Shown piece after piece: positions 16,314 through 25,306 of a stretch of 50,426 nt of DNA. The stretch comes from Campylobacterales bacterium (GTDB lineage Bacteria; Campylobacterota; Campylobacteria; Campylobacterales; QNZT01), in assembly GCA_024278835.1 (NCBI GenBank), contig JAJRSK010000016.1, positions 1 to 50,426 of the forward strand, in the 5' to 3' direction. Within the stretch, counting starts at the first letter, position 1. Every line of letters starts with the position of its first letter. A program made the translations under genes and the position numbers. The notes beneath the pieces were generated by a model, which was not told the DNA's origin, made no database searches, and worked only from the letters and a program-made list of their open reading frames with translations.

Positions 16314-17475
16314 GTTTTTTTAACCACACAACCTCATCAATCCCCACAAGCAAAGCAAAACTAGCTAATGCCTCATCGAGTTTTACTTGTTTGATATCAT
16401 CCCAAACCACACCCTCTTCCATCCAAAGATGTAACACATTTAGCTGTTTGGCTTTTCTGTCCGCTTGCACTTCGATACGAGCGATAAATGTATTGCCTTG
16501 TAACAGCGGATAGACATAGTATCCCCACTTTCTTTTTTCTTTGGGAACAAATATCTCTATCTTATATGCAAAACCAAATATCTTTTGAAGTCGAATTCTA
16601 TCCCGTATAGTAGGATCAAAAGGATTAATTATCTCTATCGTACCATCCGTATATGTAAGATTTTTCAATCTCTTTTCGATATCTAAAGATGCAAAACTTT
16701 TGACTAACTTACCCATACTATCTTCCCATAAAACCTCTGTCATTTTTTCGGGATTATCCGCAATCCACTGCTTCACTTCTTTCACACTCAAAGAACCCCA
16801 AAAGTCTTTTATCTCCTTCACACTAGCCACACTCATCACATCAAGCGCTTTAGTACAAAGCCAATCAACCTGTGCATCTTCAGATAGATGTTGTTGCAAG
16901 ATATCCAAAGGGATGATATTTTCACGCAAGTCATAGTACTTTCTAAAACTTTTTCGATACGCCGTAGCAAGCTCACCACAGTGCCACATATAATCCAGCG
17001 TCGTCTTATGCATATACCTAGACCACCTTCCCTTTTCACCAAGTACTTCACCCTTAAAGTCTTTAGCATGAAGCGCGCCCTCCGCTTTCATCCTCTCTTT
17101 TATGGCTTGTTTTCCTTCTTCATCCAAAAGATCTTTATAGTATTTTGATTTATCCAGTTTATCTTTGAGACGCGTAAAGTGCCCTCGCCACATCGGGTAA
17201 AACGCAACAGGCAACACAGAAGCATCATGTGTAAAGTGTTCAAATACCTTGCCTTTTTCTAAAAGCAAAGCATCCAACATCTCTTCTTCATACCGCTTAT
17301 CGCGCGACCAGAGTATATGATGATGCGCCCTAGTAACATTTTGGATGCTATCTACCTGCACAAACCCTAACGCTTTTATCGTCTCTAACACATCAAGTTT
17401 TTTAGCACATTCACCCAATAACCCATGCGACTTTAACCATAACGTTTTTATATCATGATTAGATATCTTTAGCAT
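16297..17475 (-). CDS. AlkX/YcaQ-like DNA glycosylase (HTH_42 family)
   Basis: The 392 residues match the winged-helix HTH_42 family that includes E. coli YcaQ (AlkX), which unhooks DNA interstrand crosslinks. The catalytic Q-phi-D motif appears as F-V-Q-V-D-S-I-Q near residue 38, followed by RAHHHILWSRDKRYEE and FEHFTHDASVLPVAFYPMW. The C-terminal domain has NPFDPTIRDRIRLQKIFGFAYKIEIFVP and YYVYPLLQG. It acts on DNA in the cytoplasm. The stop lies 17 bp inside the Crp/Fnr frame. No TATCATGATA is present except a one-mismatch copy near its start (17451). Confidence 0.85.
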   Translation of the reverse strand: MLKISNHDIKTLWLKSHGLLGECAKKLDVLETIKALGFVQVDSIQNVTRAHHHILWSRDKRYEEEMLDALLLEKGKVFEHFTHDASVLPVAFYPMWRGHFTRLKDKLDKSKYYKDLLDEEGKQAIKERMKAEGALHAKDFKGEVLGEKGRWSRYMHKTTLDYMWHCGELATAYRKSFRKYYDLRENIIPLDILQQHLSEDAQVDWLCTKALDVMSVASVKEIKDFWGSLSVKEVKQWIADNPEKMTEVLWEDSMGKLVKSFASLDIEKRLKNLTYTDGTIEIINPFDPTIRDRIRLQKIFGFAYKIEIFVPKEKRKWGYYVYPLLQGNTFIARIEVQADRKAKQLNVLHLWMEEGVVWDDIKQVKLDEALASFALLVGIDEVVWLKKHEKKK

Positions 17476-17524
17476 GTTCTACCACTACAGCAAATGCTTT
17501 TTTAGCATACGCTTTTTCTTTCAC

Positions 17525-17995
17525 TTACAATCCCATCTCACTAAGCCCTGCATACTCCTCAGGTCTCACATTCCCAGCCCAAATGAGTTTTCTCTCACTC
17601 TCTTCAATCGCCAAATCATTGATGCTTGCAAATCTTACTTTCATCAAACCATTTTCATCAAATTCCCAGTTTTCGTTACCGTAGCTTCTATACCATTGAC
17701 CACTTTCATCATGCCATTCATAGGCAAAGCGTACTGCAATTTTGTTTTCAGTAAATGCCCATAGCTCTTTGCATAGTCTATAATATTGCTCTTTTGCATA
17801 CTTCTTTTTTAGAAACCCTTCTATCTCTTCACGACCATTGATGAACAAGTCTCTATTTCTCCATCGACTGTCTGGGCTATAAGCTAAGGCTATTTTGCTT
17901 GGGTCTTTGATATTCCATGCATTTTCTGCCATGCGTACTTTTTGTTTGGCACTCTCTTTGGTAAATGGTGGCAATGGTAATTTTTTCTCTTGCAT
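17525..17995 (-). CDS. DUF1348 / NTF2-like protein
   Basis: The 156 residues fit DUF1348: [20 protein letters not shown] at the start, then [57 protein letters not shown] and a terminal RRASIND-like segment ([11 protein letters not shown]). The fold is SnoaL/NTF2-like and the ligand is unknown. It starts 3 bp after the TetR stop, so the two form an operon, and it is probably the target or partner of that regulator. Confidence 0.85.
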   Translation of the reverse strand: MQEKKLPLPPFTKESAKQKVRMAENAWNIKDPSKIALAYSPDSRWRNRDLFINGREEIEGFLKKKYAKEQYYRLCKELWAFTENKIAVRFAYEWHDESGQWYRSYGNENWEFDENGLMKVRFASINDLAIEESERKLIWAGNVRPEEYAGLSEMGL

Positions 17996-17997
17996 AT

Positions 17998-18558
17998 CTA
18001 ATCCTTTATAAGTGATAGTATTTTTTCTCCAACACGAAAATAATCTTTACTATCATGATAAAGATTCATCATCATGATAGCCCCTTGGGTCAGTGCGACA
18101 TACTCTTTTGCCAACACTAAGGCTTCTTCTTTGTTATACTTATCTTGCAACATAAACCTTAGAGAATCCACCCAAGCATTAAAATCTTCACGAATGACAT
18201 CTTTAAACAAAACACTCTCTACAGACAACTCTAAAGCAAAGTTTCCAAAGATACAACCACCTTTACTTTGTAGAAAATAATCATCAATCTTCTTGATGTA
18301 AAGTTCTATCCTCTCTTTGAGTGGTATCTCTTCTTTGTAAGCTATGCTATAAACTTCTCGCACAAAATAGTCATGGATATACTTCAAAGATTCTAATCCA
18401 ACATCATCTTTACTCTTAAAGTGATGATACAAACTACCTTTTAGTAAGCCACAAGACTCAGCGATATCTGCCATTGAGGTATCATGATAGCCTTGGAGCT
18501 TAAAGAGTTTGACGGCTTCTTTTAGTATCTCTTCTTTACTTGTTTTTTTGAGTGCCAT
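17998..18558 (-). CDS. TetR/AcrR-family regulator
   Basis: This 186-residue protein has the N-terminal helix-turn-helix [43 protein letters not shown] and a C-terminal effector domain. It likely represses its own operon with the DUF1348 gene through the palindrome at 18568-18583, ten bases upstream of the start. Two TATCATGATA copies encode Tyr-His-Asp, one of them in the HTH itself (QGYHDTSM), where related proteins also tolerate variation. It ends TAG, followed closely by the next ATG. Confidence 0.9.
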   Translation of the reverse strand: MALKKTSKEEILKEAVKLFKLQGYHDTSMADIAESCGLLKGSLYHHFKSKDDVGLESLKYIHDYFVREVYSIAYKEEIPLKERIELYIKKIDDYFLQSKGGCIFGNFALELSVESVLFKDVIREDFNAWVDSLRFMLQDKYNKEEALVLAKEYVALTQGAIMMMNLYHDSKDYFRVGEKILSLIKD

Positions 18559-18567
18559 ATTTCTTAT

Positions 18568-18583
18568 CCAAACGATTGTTTGG
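18568..18583. promoter_or_regulatory. TetR operator palindrome
   Basis: CCAAACGATTGTTTGG is a 16-bp inverted repeat (CCAAAC/GTTTGG arms) ending 10 bp before the TetR start. It overlaps the likely promoter (TATAAT-like sequence in the reverse sense beyond it), consistent with autorepression. Confidence 0.65.
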
Positions 18584-18625
18584 TAAAAGTATAGTATAAT
18601 TTTTTCTTATTGTCAACTACGGGTA

Positions 18626-19562
18626 TTATTCAAAAAATGTTGGGATAATTGATAGAACTAGCAATAGTGCCATCATGATATTAAACCGTTTTATACTCAC
18701 TTTACTTTTTATGAACTTTCGCAAAACTGATCCACCAATAGCCCAGGAGTTTGCAGATATAGAGATGATTTTATCCTCTTCTCGTAAAGCCCCTTTGTTA
18801 TGCATGGCGAGATTGATAACTACATCAAGCCACTCTTGTTGTTGACAATAGTAGACAACATACTCATCGGTTGATGCCAAAGCAAGTGAGATGTCATTTT
18901 TCACATCTCCTATCGATGTATTGTTTGTTGTATTAAACTCCTGGAAATTCTCATCTTCCGGATAGTTCACTACCATATGTCCAACACTAACATCATCTTT
19001 CCAGTTTTCTCTATCAAGGGCAGGTATAACCCACTGATAACTAGAATCCAATGCTTCACCATACATAGCTTTGGTCTTTGCCATGTTATACTTTCTCCAT
19101 GCATAAGTTCTTGCAAACTGTACATCCGTTCTAAACCTATACATATCTCCCATGTCATGCACAGCCGCACCGCTTGCACCTACCCCCTCTTTTAAGTCCT
19201 ACAAAGAGCACCCCATAAACTCATAAAATCGTTTGTTAGAGCTACTAAGCCTATGTCCTTTATGATTATTTTTATCATATGTTCCAGCGTGTGCCGCCAT
19301 AGGACCATGATACACAAGTACATCTATATCAGGATACTCGGCAACCATCGCATCCATGACACCTTGATATCGTTCTTAAGTCACGTACTTTTTCAGGGTA
19401 ACCGTCCAATGTTTCATCCATGATATAATCATAAGTAAGTGCTTCTGTGCTCATCACATCACGCGTAAAACGATTTCCCACTATCTCATAGCCATCAATA
19501 GGGATATTGAGTGCCAAAAGCAAAACAGGAGCTGTAATCAGTAGTGATATGTACTTTAACAT
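18626..19562 (-). pseudogene. Hypothetical membrane-associated protein, frameshifted and amber-interrupted
   Basis: Three pieces form one protein of about 310 residues. Piece one (19562 to about 19380) has a signal-like segment (ISLLITAPVLLLALNI) and ends EKVRDL. After a one-base loss near 19376-19380 a second frame continues ERYQGVMDAMVAEYPDIDVLVYHGPMAAHAG...FYEFMGCSL, then TAG (19201-19199), then DLKEGVGASGAAVHDMGDMYRFRTDVQFA... to TGA-type end at 18626 with a C-terminal hydrophobic segment (FNIMMALLLVLSIIPTFF). I do not recognise the family. Cys/Gly/His-rich 'VYHGPMAAHAG' may be functional. Two independent lesions make true decay likely here. Confidence 0.6.
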
Positions 19563-19713
19563 AGTAGCCTCCTTTGTTAAACTGCATCATACTTAATTAT
19601 ATCTAATATTTATCAAATATATTATTAAACTTATATTTATTTTATACATACTATTTTTGGGTCGCTCTAGTCTGATAATTGTATAATACACATAAAAAAG
19701 ATGATAAAAAACA

Positions 19714-20511
19714 ATGAAGATACTTATCGTAGGAAGTGGAAATATAGGTACCGCTGTCGCTTATGCTTTATCTAAAAAAGGTGATGATGTCACGATACTT
19801 AAAAGAAGCCCAGCTGGCTATCATGATATCAAGTATATACAAGCAGATACCACAAAACAAAAAAGTTTTAAAATGCTAAATAGCGATTTTGAGTATGTGT
19901 TGTTTATCGCTGCACCGGATACGCGTAGTGAAGAGACCTATAAAGATTTGTATGAGATAGGATTAACAAATGCTTTATCATTCTTTCATACATCCACTTT
20001 TATCTTCGTATCTTCTACCGCTGTCTATGGTCAATCTCAAGGGGAACTAGTCGATGAAAACTCTCATGCAAGACCAAATAATTTTAGAGCAGAAATACTA
20101 CTAAACGCTGAGCAAAAAGTATTAAGCGTGCATGAAAAAAACATCGTCATCCGTTTCTCAGGCATCTATGGCAGAGGTGAAAGTCATCTACTGCCCAAAC
20201 TAAAAAACTCTCAAGAAATTCAGTTTGAACCACCCTACTATACCAACAGAATTCATCGTGAAGATTGCATTGGGATTATAGTGTTTTTACTGGAAAAGCT
20301 CTATCATGATAGCTTGGATGATAACATATACCTTGCTACTGATAAAAGCAATTTAACCCTATATGCATTGGCTACAAAGATAGCAGAACAACACGGTGTA
20401 CCTCATCCCAAAAAGCTAATTTTAGATAAAAAAGCAAACCAAAATAAACGCTTAAGTAGCAAAAAACTAGAAAAGCTAGGATACCGATTTAAATACCCTA
20501 CTTATCACTAA
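19714..20511 (+). CDS. NAD(P)-binding SDR-type epimerase/reductase (YeeZ-like)
   Basis: These 265 residues begin with a Rossmann motif (KILIVGSGNIGTAVAYALSKKG, G-x-G-x-x-G) and contain FVSSTAVYGQSQG, the extended-SDR Ser/Tyr region, and RFSGIYGRG. It is probably an NAD(P)-dependent sugar-nucleotide epimerase-like protein similar to YeeZ; the substrate is unknown. A -10-like TATAAT lies at 19682-19687, 26 bp before the ATG. Two TATCATGATA copies both encode Tyr-His-Asp. It converges on the methyltransferase gene. Confidence 0.82.
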   Translation: MKILIVGSGNIGTAVAYALSKKGDDVTILKRSPAGYHDIKYIQADTTKQKSFKMLNSDFEYVLFIAAPDTRSEETYKDLYEIGLTNALSFFHTSTFIFVSSTAVYGQSQGELVDENSHARPNNFRAEILLNAEQKVLSVHEKNIVIRFSGIYGRGESHLLPKLKNSQEIQFEPPYYTNRIHREDCIGIIVFLLEKLYHDSLDDNIYLATDKSNLTLYALATKIAEQHGVPHPKKLILDKKANQNKRLSSKKLEKLGYRFKYPTYH

Positions 20512-20516
20512 GTAAG

Positions 20517-21122
20517 CTACTTCTCATATAACACACAAAATCGACTATTTGAGACAGGTGACGCTTCGGTATGCACTTGATGAGATAACTCTTTTAAACC
20601 AGCATCTTTAAAGAGTGCTACATCTTCTCCAATCAAAGGCCACGGAGGTCCTTCAAACATCCTCTCTCTTTTGTGTGCCACTACCAATAACTTTCCATTT
20701 TTTGTCACAGTATTTGCCACCGCTTGAATCATCTTTTCGCGAAATTCCACGGGCAACGACTGTATCGTAAAGGCTTCAAAGACAAAATCAAAATATTCAT
20801 GATATTTATCTGGCATATCAAAGATATCTTGCTTTTCAAATACTATATTAGAATCAGAAAAATGCTTCTTTGCCAAATCAAGTGCCGTTTGAGAAACATC
20901 TATCGCTAACACATCATAGCCAGCAACTTCCAAAGCATAAGCATCATCTCCCAAACCACATCCGATAACTAATGCTTTTCCTTTGTGTTCTAGCTTTTCA
21001 TCCAAATAACTTTGCAAAAGAGGATTGACCGCTTGTCTCGCCCAAGGTATCTTCTCTTGGCTTTGAGAATTTTCTTTATATAAATCATCAAACCATGCTG
21101 AGGCTTTATTGTGTGATTTCAT
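20517..21122 (-). CDS. Class I SAM-dependent methyltransferase
   Basis: This 201-residue protein has the SAM-binding motif LVIGCGLGDDAYALEVAGYDVLAIDVS and later motifs FDFVFEAFTIQSLP and GKLLVVAHKRER. The opening WFDDLYKENSQSQEKIPWARQAVNP is like the thiopurine/TehB methyltransferase group, which detoxifies small toxic anions or thiols; that is inference. Its ATG overlaps the TGA of the TetR gene (ATGA), so they are co-translated and co-regulated. Confidence 0.85.
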   Translation of the reverse strand: MKSHNKASAWFDDLYKENSQSQEKIPWARQAVNPLLQSYLDEKLEHKGKALVIGCGLGDDAYALEVAGYDVLAIDVSQTALDLAKKHFSDSNIVFEKQDIFDMPDKYHEYFDFVFEAFTIQSLPVEFREKMIQAVANTVTKNGKLLVVAHKRERMFEGPPWPLIGEDVALFKDAGLKELSHQVHTEASPVSNSRFCVLYEK

Positions 21123-21694
21123 ATTTTTTCCTTTATAAATGGTTTCATCACATCGCTCGTATATCGCACTGCTTCTTGGGCACTCTTTTCACTCAAAGGT
21201 TTTCCAAGTGTTTGCATATAGGAGGTATAAAACTGCCACGATATCAATATAGAATCCACCACATACTCCAAAAGTTCAGCACTCTCTATCTCTAACTCAC
21301 CATTTTCAATAAAATTTTCCATCGTCATCTTGATACGCGCACGATGGGCTTTGTTATCTTCTATATACTGTGCTTGTAAAATGGCGTCTCGAGAAAACAA
21401 AAACAAAATCTCACGAAAAAAGAAACGATACTCCCATTGAATCCCTATCAATATCTTTTGGTGCTCTTTTAACGCTGCCAAGCTTTTTGGTAATTCATCT
21501 ATAGAAAGTGTCATCTTTTCTCTCATCTGCAAATAAAGTAAACGAATAATCTCTTCTCTATTTTTATAGTGATAGTGCAAATTCCCCGGACTAATACCCA
21601 TCGCTTTTGCGATGTGATTGGTAGTAACTGCTTGGGTATTTTGTTCATTAAAAAGCTTCCTAGCTGTCTCCAATATATCTAGTTTTCTTGACAT
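21119..21694 (-). CDS. TetR/AcrR-family regulator
   Basis: These 191 residues start ILETARKLFNEQNTQAVTTNHIAKAMGISPGNLHYHYKNREEIIRLLY, a clear TetR helix-turn-helix. The C-terminal domain probably binds an unknown ligand. Three near-identical palindromes (21719, 21818, 21864) between it and the divergent YceI gene suggest it represses both directions. The methyltransferase gene overlaps its end by 4 bp. Confidence 0.9.
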   Translation of the reverse strand: MSRKLDILETARKLFNEQNTQAVTTNHIAKAMGISPGNLHYHYKNREEIIRLLYLQMREKMTLSIDELPKSLAALKEHQKILIGIQWEYRFFFREILFLFSRDAILQAQYIEDNKAHRARIKMTMENFIENGELEIESAELLEYVVDSILISWQFYTSYMQTLGKPLSEKSAQEAVRYTSDVMKPFIKEKI

Positions 21695-21718
21695 TTTCTT
21701 CCTTTATTTCAGAAGTAT

Positions 21719-21732
21719 AGTGTAAATACTCT
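21719..21732. promoter_or_regulatory. TetR operator site 1
   Basis: AGTGTAAATACTCT is 25 bp upstream of the TetR start and differs at two positions from the perfect palindrome AGAGTAATTACTCT at 21818. It is probably the autoregulatory site. Confidence 0.65.
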
Positions 21733-21817
21733 AAAATGTCAAATTTTTTAAATATGCATAAAAGCACCATTATATAGGAATTAAAGGATGTTTTACATCA
21801 CTATCATGACGATAATT

Positions 21818-21877
21818 AGAGTAATTACTCTTGACAAACAGAATAAATCCATGCTATACTTATAGAGTAATTACACT
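21818..21877 (+). promoter_or_regulatory. Promoter of the YceI/dioxygenase genes flanked by two operators
   Basis: The perfect palindrome AGAGTAATTACTCT (21818-21831) touches a consensus -35 TTGACA (21831-21836). The -10 TATACT (21855-21860) follows after 18 bp, and a second site AGAGTAATTACACT (21864-21877) covers the transcription start. This is a classic repressor-controlled sigma-70 promoter. Confidence 0.8.
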
Positions 21878-21907
21878 AAAAAATGTAAAATAAAAAAAGG
21901 ATTTACA

Positions 21908-22492
21908 ATGAAAACGATTAACACTTTGGCTTTAACAGCTCTTTTAGGATTCAACTCTCTTTATGCAACACCCACTACCTACACAGTAGATAGTGATCAC
22001 TCTACGATAGGATTTAAGATACGACATATGATGGTGGCTTCGGTTAGAGGTGTATTTAAAGAGTACGATGGTGACTATACGTATGACCCAGAAACAAAAC
22101 AGATAAGCAAACTGGAAGGCACAGTCAAAATAGCCTCTATTTTTACAGATAACCAAAAAAGAGATGAGCATTTACGAAGTGGTGACTTCTTTGATGCCCA
22201 AAAGTATCCAGATATGAGATTAAAACTTATCCATCATGAAGGTGACAAAGCGCTAGTGGAACTCACTATCAAAGGCATCACCAAGCAGATAGAGTTCGAA
22301 GTAGAATATCTGAGCGGAGAGAGTAAAGACCCTTGGGGTGCAGTCAAAACGGGTTTTGAACTACACGGTAAAATCAGTAGAAAAGTATACAATATCCTCT
22401 TTAACAAGATATTGGAAACTGGTGGCGTAGCCGTAGGTGATGAAGTTAAAATCAATCTTGAATTAGAAGGGATAAAAGTCTCAAAAAAATAG
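21908..22492 (+). CDS. YceI family periplasmic protein
   Basis: This 194-residue protein has a signal peptide (MKTINTLALTALLGFNSLYA) and the full YceI barrel: YTVDSDHSTIGFKIRHMMVASVRGVFKEYDG, RDEHLRSGDFFDAQKYPDMRLKL, and GGVAVGDEVKINLELEG. YceI proteins bind polyisoprenoid or other amphiphiles in the periplasm and are often base- or stress-induced. AAAAAAGG precedes the ATG. It is the first gene of a two-gene unit with the dioxygenase and is probably under the TetR regulator. Confidence 0.9.
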   Translation: MKTINTLALTALLGFNSLYATPTTYTVDSDHSTIGFKIRHMMVASVRGVFKEYDGDYTYDPETKQISKLEGTVKIASIFTDNQKRDEHLRSGDFFDAQKYPDMRLKLIHHEGDKALVELTIKGITKQIEFEVEYLSGESKDPWGAVKTGFELHGKISRKVYNILFNKILETGGVAVGDEVKINLELEGIKVSKK

Positions 22493-22511
22493 TATCAACA
22501 AGGAGTCTATC

Positions 22512-23342
22512 ATGACACGACATGCATTTCTAAAAGTATGCTCTATGGCAGTAGCAAGCACGCTACTGCCAAAAGAGTCAAAAGCTTCAAGACAGAGGAT
22601 GCCAGCACTTTTTTTTAGTCATGGTTCCCCGATGAATATTATTTTGGATAATGACTTTACAAAGATGCTCAAAAAAACAGCAGCTGATATCCCCACACCA
22701 GCTGCGATATTGGTTATTTCTGCCCATTGGGTTGATGATGGAAGTTTGTTATCTAGCACCGATAAAACAGAGACTATTTATGATTTTGGAGGATTTCCTG
22801 ATGTACTTTATGACGTCTCTTATCCTAGTAAAGGAAGCCCATTTTTGGTAGATAAGCTCAAACTTCCTACAACAAACAGAGGACTAGACCATGGTGCATG
22901 GAGTATCTTGCATCATCTTTATCCTGATGCCAATATACCAACGATGCAACTTAGTATCGATAAAAATCTCTCACTAGAAGAGCATTTTGCACTAGGAAAA
23001 AGCTTGGATATTTTGCGTGAATATGCTGTGCTTATCATCGGAAGTGGTGGTGTCACACATAATCTGAGATATTTTGATTTTGAACACTTGCATCCTACTC
23101 CTGAAGCATCCGCCAAAAGATTTGATAACTATGTCAAAAATGTGATAGAAAAAAGAGACTACAAGATGTTGCTAAACCCAAGTTTATCTGGGGTAGATAT
23201 GCCCATTGTACATCCCACTTTGGAACACTACATCCCCTTGCTCTATATCGCTGGCTTAGCTTCCAAGGATGAAGAGAGTACATTTTTACATGAAGGATTT
23301 CAAAACAAAGCTTTTTCGATGCGTTCTTGGAAAGTTGGATGA
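22512..23342 (+). CDS. LigB/DODA-type extradiol dioxygenase-like protein (YgiD family)
   Basis: This 276-residue protein belongs to the class III extradiol ring-cleavage family (4,5-DOPA dioxygenase/YgiD). Metal and catalytic His lie in FFSHGSPMNI, VISAHWV and GLDHGAWSILHHLYP, with GSGGVTHNLR and a C-terminal SFQNKAFSMRSW-like end. An N-terminal leader (HAFLKVCSMAVASTLLPKESKA) suggests export, which is unusual for the family. The start lies in a TATCATGACA variant of the window-wide palindrome, 20 bp after the YceI stop, so it is likely the same operon. The substrate is unknown; it could remove catechol-type compounds. Confidence 0.85.
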   Translation: MTRHAFLKVCSMAVASTLLPKESKASRQRMPALFFSHGSPMNIILDNDFTKMLKKTAADIPTPAAILVISAHWVDDGSLLSSTDKTETIYDFGGFPDVLYDVSYPSKGSPFLVDKLKLPTTNRGLDHGAWSILHHLYPDANIPTMQLSIDKNLSLEEHFALGKSLDILREYAVLIIGSGGVTHNLRYFDFEHLHPTPEASAKRFDNYVKNVIEKRDYKMLLNPSLSGVDMPIVHPTLEHYIPLLYIAGLASKDEESTFLHEGFQNKAFSMRSWKVG

Positions 23343-23421
23343 TAGTCCTATTTTATCAGCAAATAGTGTTAGCATAATAGCGCTATCTTAGCTATCATGA
23401 TAGCTATAAAAAGGAAAAGAT

Positions 23422-23730
23422 ATGTTATATAAAATAGAAGCAAAATACGACAATGCTTCACTAAAAGCATTGTTTAACAAACTCACAGATGGCACCATAG
23501 AAGGACAAGAGCCCGATGGAAAAGAGATTATCAAAGCGATGAAAAGTGCGAAGATAGTCTCCAAAAATAGTATCGCTTGGTATGAAACATGCTTTTGTGC
23601 TACACCACTCAAGCATGAAAGAGCTACTATTTATGATGATTATTTTTACGACTTCAGACCTGTTTTGGTTGAAAAGCCTGAAGATGATATCGTAGGAAAG
23701 TCATTTTGGGAGTATATGCAAGCGCTATGA
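23422..23730 (+). CDS. Hypothetical protein coupled to an AraC regulator
   Basis: This is a 102-residue protein of unknown family, acidic and Lys-rich (LYKIEAKYDNASLKALFNKLTDGTIEGQEPDGKEI...), with WYETCFCATPLKHERATIYDDYF in the second half. It has no signal or membrane segment. AAGGAAAAG precedes the ATG. Its TGA overlaps the ATG of the following AraC gene (ATGA), so it may feed information to, or be co-regulated with, that regulator. TATCATGATA lies 20 bp upstream (23393-23402). Confidence 0.65.
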   Translation: MLYKIEAKYDNASLKALFNKLTDGTIEGQEPDGKEIIKAMKSAKIVSKNSIAWYETCFCATPLKHERATIYDDYFYDFRPVLVEKPEDDIVGKSFWEYMQAL

Positions 23731-24584
23731 GCCAAGAAATTCCCCACTTTGACTTACCAGACGATGCGCAAATCAGAGTATCCAGGCTGGAAGAGAAGCA
23801 TACATCCAAGTACTTTCCAACACACCGCCATAAGTACTATGAATTGGTGATCATCACTTCTACGGTTGCAGGAGATTTTTCTCATGATATCGACTTTAAA
23901 ACCTATCCCCTTGTGGGCGGTCGGGTCTATTTTATCGCCCCTTCTCAAGCACATACATGGAATATCAAAAGCTATAACAAAGAGTATAAAGGGCTACTTG
24001 TCACGTTCAATGATGCCTTTATCCACACAGGAAACCAAACTTTAGAAAACCAACTATTAAAACTTTTCGATCCACTAGATACCAAACCTTATATAGAGTT
24101 TGACCAACAACTTTTTCATAAAACATTTCCCACGCTCTCTATCTTAGAAGAAGAGTACAACAAAAAGCATCCAGACTTTTTTGTGCTTCGCGCATTACTT
24201 GAAACCCTTATCCACTACATGGCAAAGCGAAAGTCTCCTCGTACACCGCGCAACAATAAAGACTGTCATCGTATCGTGGACTTACGCATCGCCATCGAGA
24301 AATATTTTAGAGAAGAAAAACATGTAGAGTTTTATGCAAGGCATCTAGATCTCTCCACTAAGCGACTCAACGAGATATGCAAAGAACTTACAGGAGAGAC
24401 AGTCACAAAGATACTACACCAAAGACTCCTACTAGAAGCAAAACGAGAGATGATTTCAGGTGTTAAAAACATCCAAACTATTTCAGATGAACTTGGTTTT
24501 GAAAACCCCTCTTATTTTGCAAGATTCTTCAAAAAACTAGAGGGCAAAAGCCCCTCAGAGTTTTCTAACTCAATGTTCAAATAG
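23727..24584 (+). CDS. AraC-family transcriptional regulator
   Basis: The ATG at 23727 overlapping the previous stop is preferred over the longer frame at 23706. The 285 residues have an N-terminal cupin (HRHKYYELVIITSTVAGDFSHDIDFKTYPLVGGRVYFIAPSQAHTW) and a C-terminal double HTH (HLDLSTKRLNEICKELTGETVTKILHQRLLLEAKREM...IQTISDELGFENPSYFARFFKKLEGKSPSEF). It probably controls the AhpD/DoxX/azoreductase genes that follow on the same strand after an 83-bp gap with its own promoter. Confidence 0.88.
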   Translation: MSQEIPHFDLPDDAQIRVSRLEEKHTSKYFPTHRHKYYELVIITSTVAGDFSHDIDFKTYPLVGGRVYFIAPSQAHTWNIKSYNKEYKGLLVTFNDAFIHTGNQTLENQLLKLFDPLDTKPYIEFDQQLFHKTFPTLSILEEEYNKKHPDFFVLRALLETLIHYMAKRKSPRTPRNNKDCHRIVDLRIAIEKYFREEKHVEFYARHLDLSTKRLNEICKELTGETVTKILHQRLLLEAKREMISGVKNIQTISDELGFENPSYFARFFKKLEGKSPSEFSNSMFK

Positions 24585-24667
24585 TATCAGACATTGTTCA
24601 GTTAATCTCTTCACATTTGTTTAAATAACCTCTATACTGTAATCATAACTCATAAAAAGGATACAGT

Positions 24668-25306
24668 ATGAAAATACTACAAAAATCAACGATACTATTT
24701 GCTCTTACATTTGGTATCTCTGTTCATAGTTCTGTACATAGCTTTACGCCAGAGTCACTTATACCTTATGTAAAAGAGAAGGATGCCCAAGGCGAAATAA
24801 AAGAGATTTACGATGAAGTCAAAAAAACTTTTGGCATGGTTCCAGCACCCATCATGCAACATAGCGTAAGTCCAGAGCTACTTAAAAACCATTGGGATTT
24901 ATTTAAAGTGACGGGAAAAAACAAAAACTTTTCACAAAAATTCCTTGCCATCATGCGGATGAGTATCGCCACTTCAGATACATTTTCTTATTGTGCGTAC
25001 TGTGTTGAAGGCAATGCTATGATGCTAAAACAAGCATTTAAGCTGTCTGATAAAGAGATACAAGATATACAAAAAAACCCCTCAAAAGCGAAGCTAAATC
25101 CTAAAGAAAAAAAGATGTTATCATTTTTACTCACAGCGACCAAAACACCCCAAACATTGACAAAAAAATCTTTTGATGAACTAAGAGAGTTGGGTTGGAA
25201 TGACAAAGACATTTTTGAAGGACTAAAAATGGCAACACAGATGGTGGCAGCCATCTATATGGTCAATAGTTTAAAAATTTCCGTCGATTTTGGAGAAAAA
25301 AAATGA
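24668..25306 (+). CDS. Exported AhpD-like protein
   Basis: The 212 residues begin with a signal peptide (MKILQKSTILFALTFGISVHSSVHS) and contain the carboxymuconolactone decarboxylase/AhpD fold: a C-A-Y-C pair in TFSYCAYCVEGNAMM and the helix KKSFDELRELGWNDKDIFEGL. Most AhpD-like proteins are cytoplasmic; an exported one is unusual. It probably disposes of peroxides or reactive electrophiles. A -10-like TATACT lies about 25-30 bp upstream. Its TGA overlaps the DoxX start (ATGA), so it begins a three-gene operon. Confidence 0.82.
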   Translation: MKILQKSTILFALTFGISVHSSVHSFTPESLIPYVKEKDAQGEIKEIYDEVKKTFGMVPAPIMQHSVSPELLKNHWDLFKVTGKNKNFSQKFLAIMRMSIATSDTFSYCAYCVEGNAMMLKQAFKLSDKEIQDIQKNPSKAKLNPKEKKMLSFLLTATKTPQTLTKKSFDELRELGWNDKDIFEGLKMATQMVAAIYMVNSLKISVDFGEKK

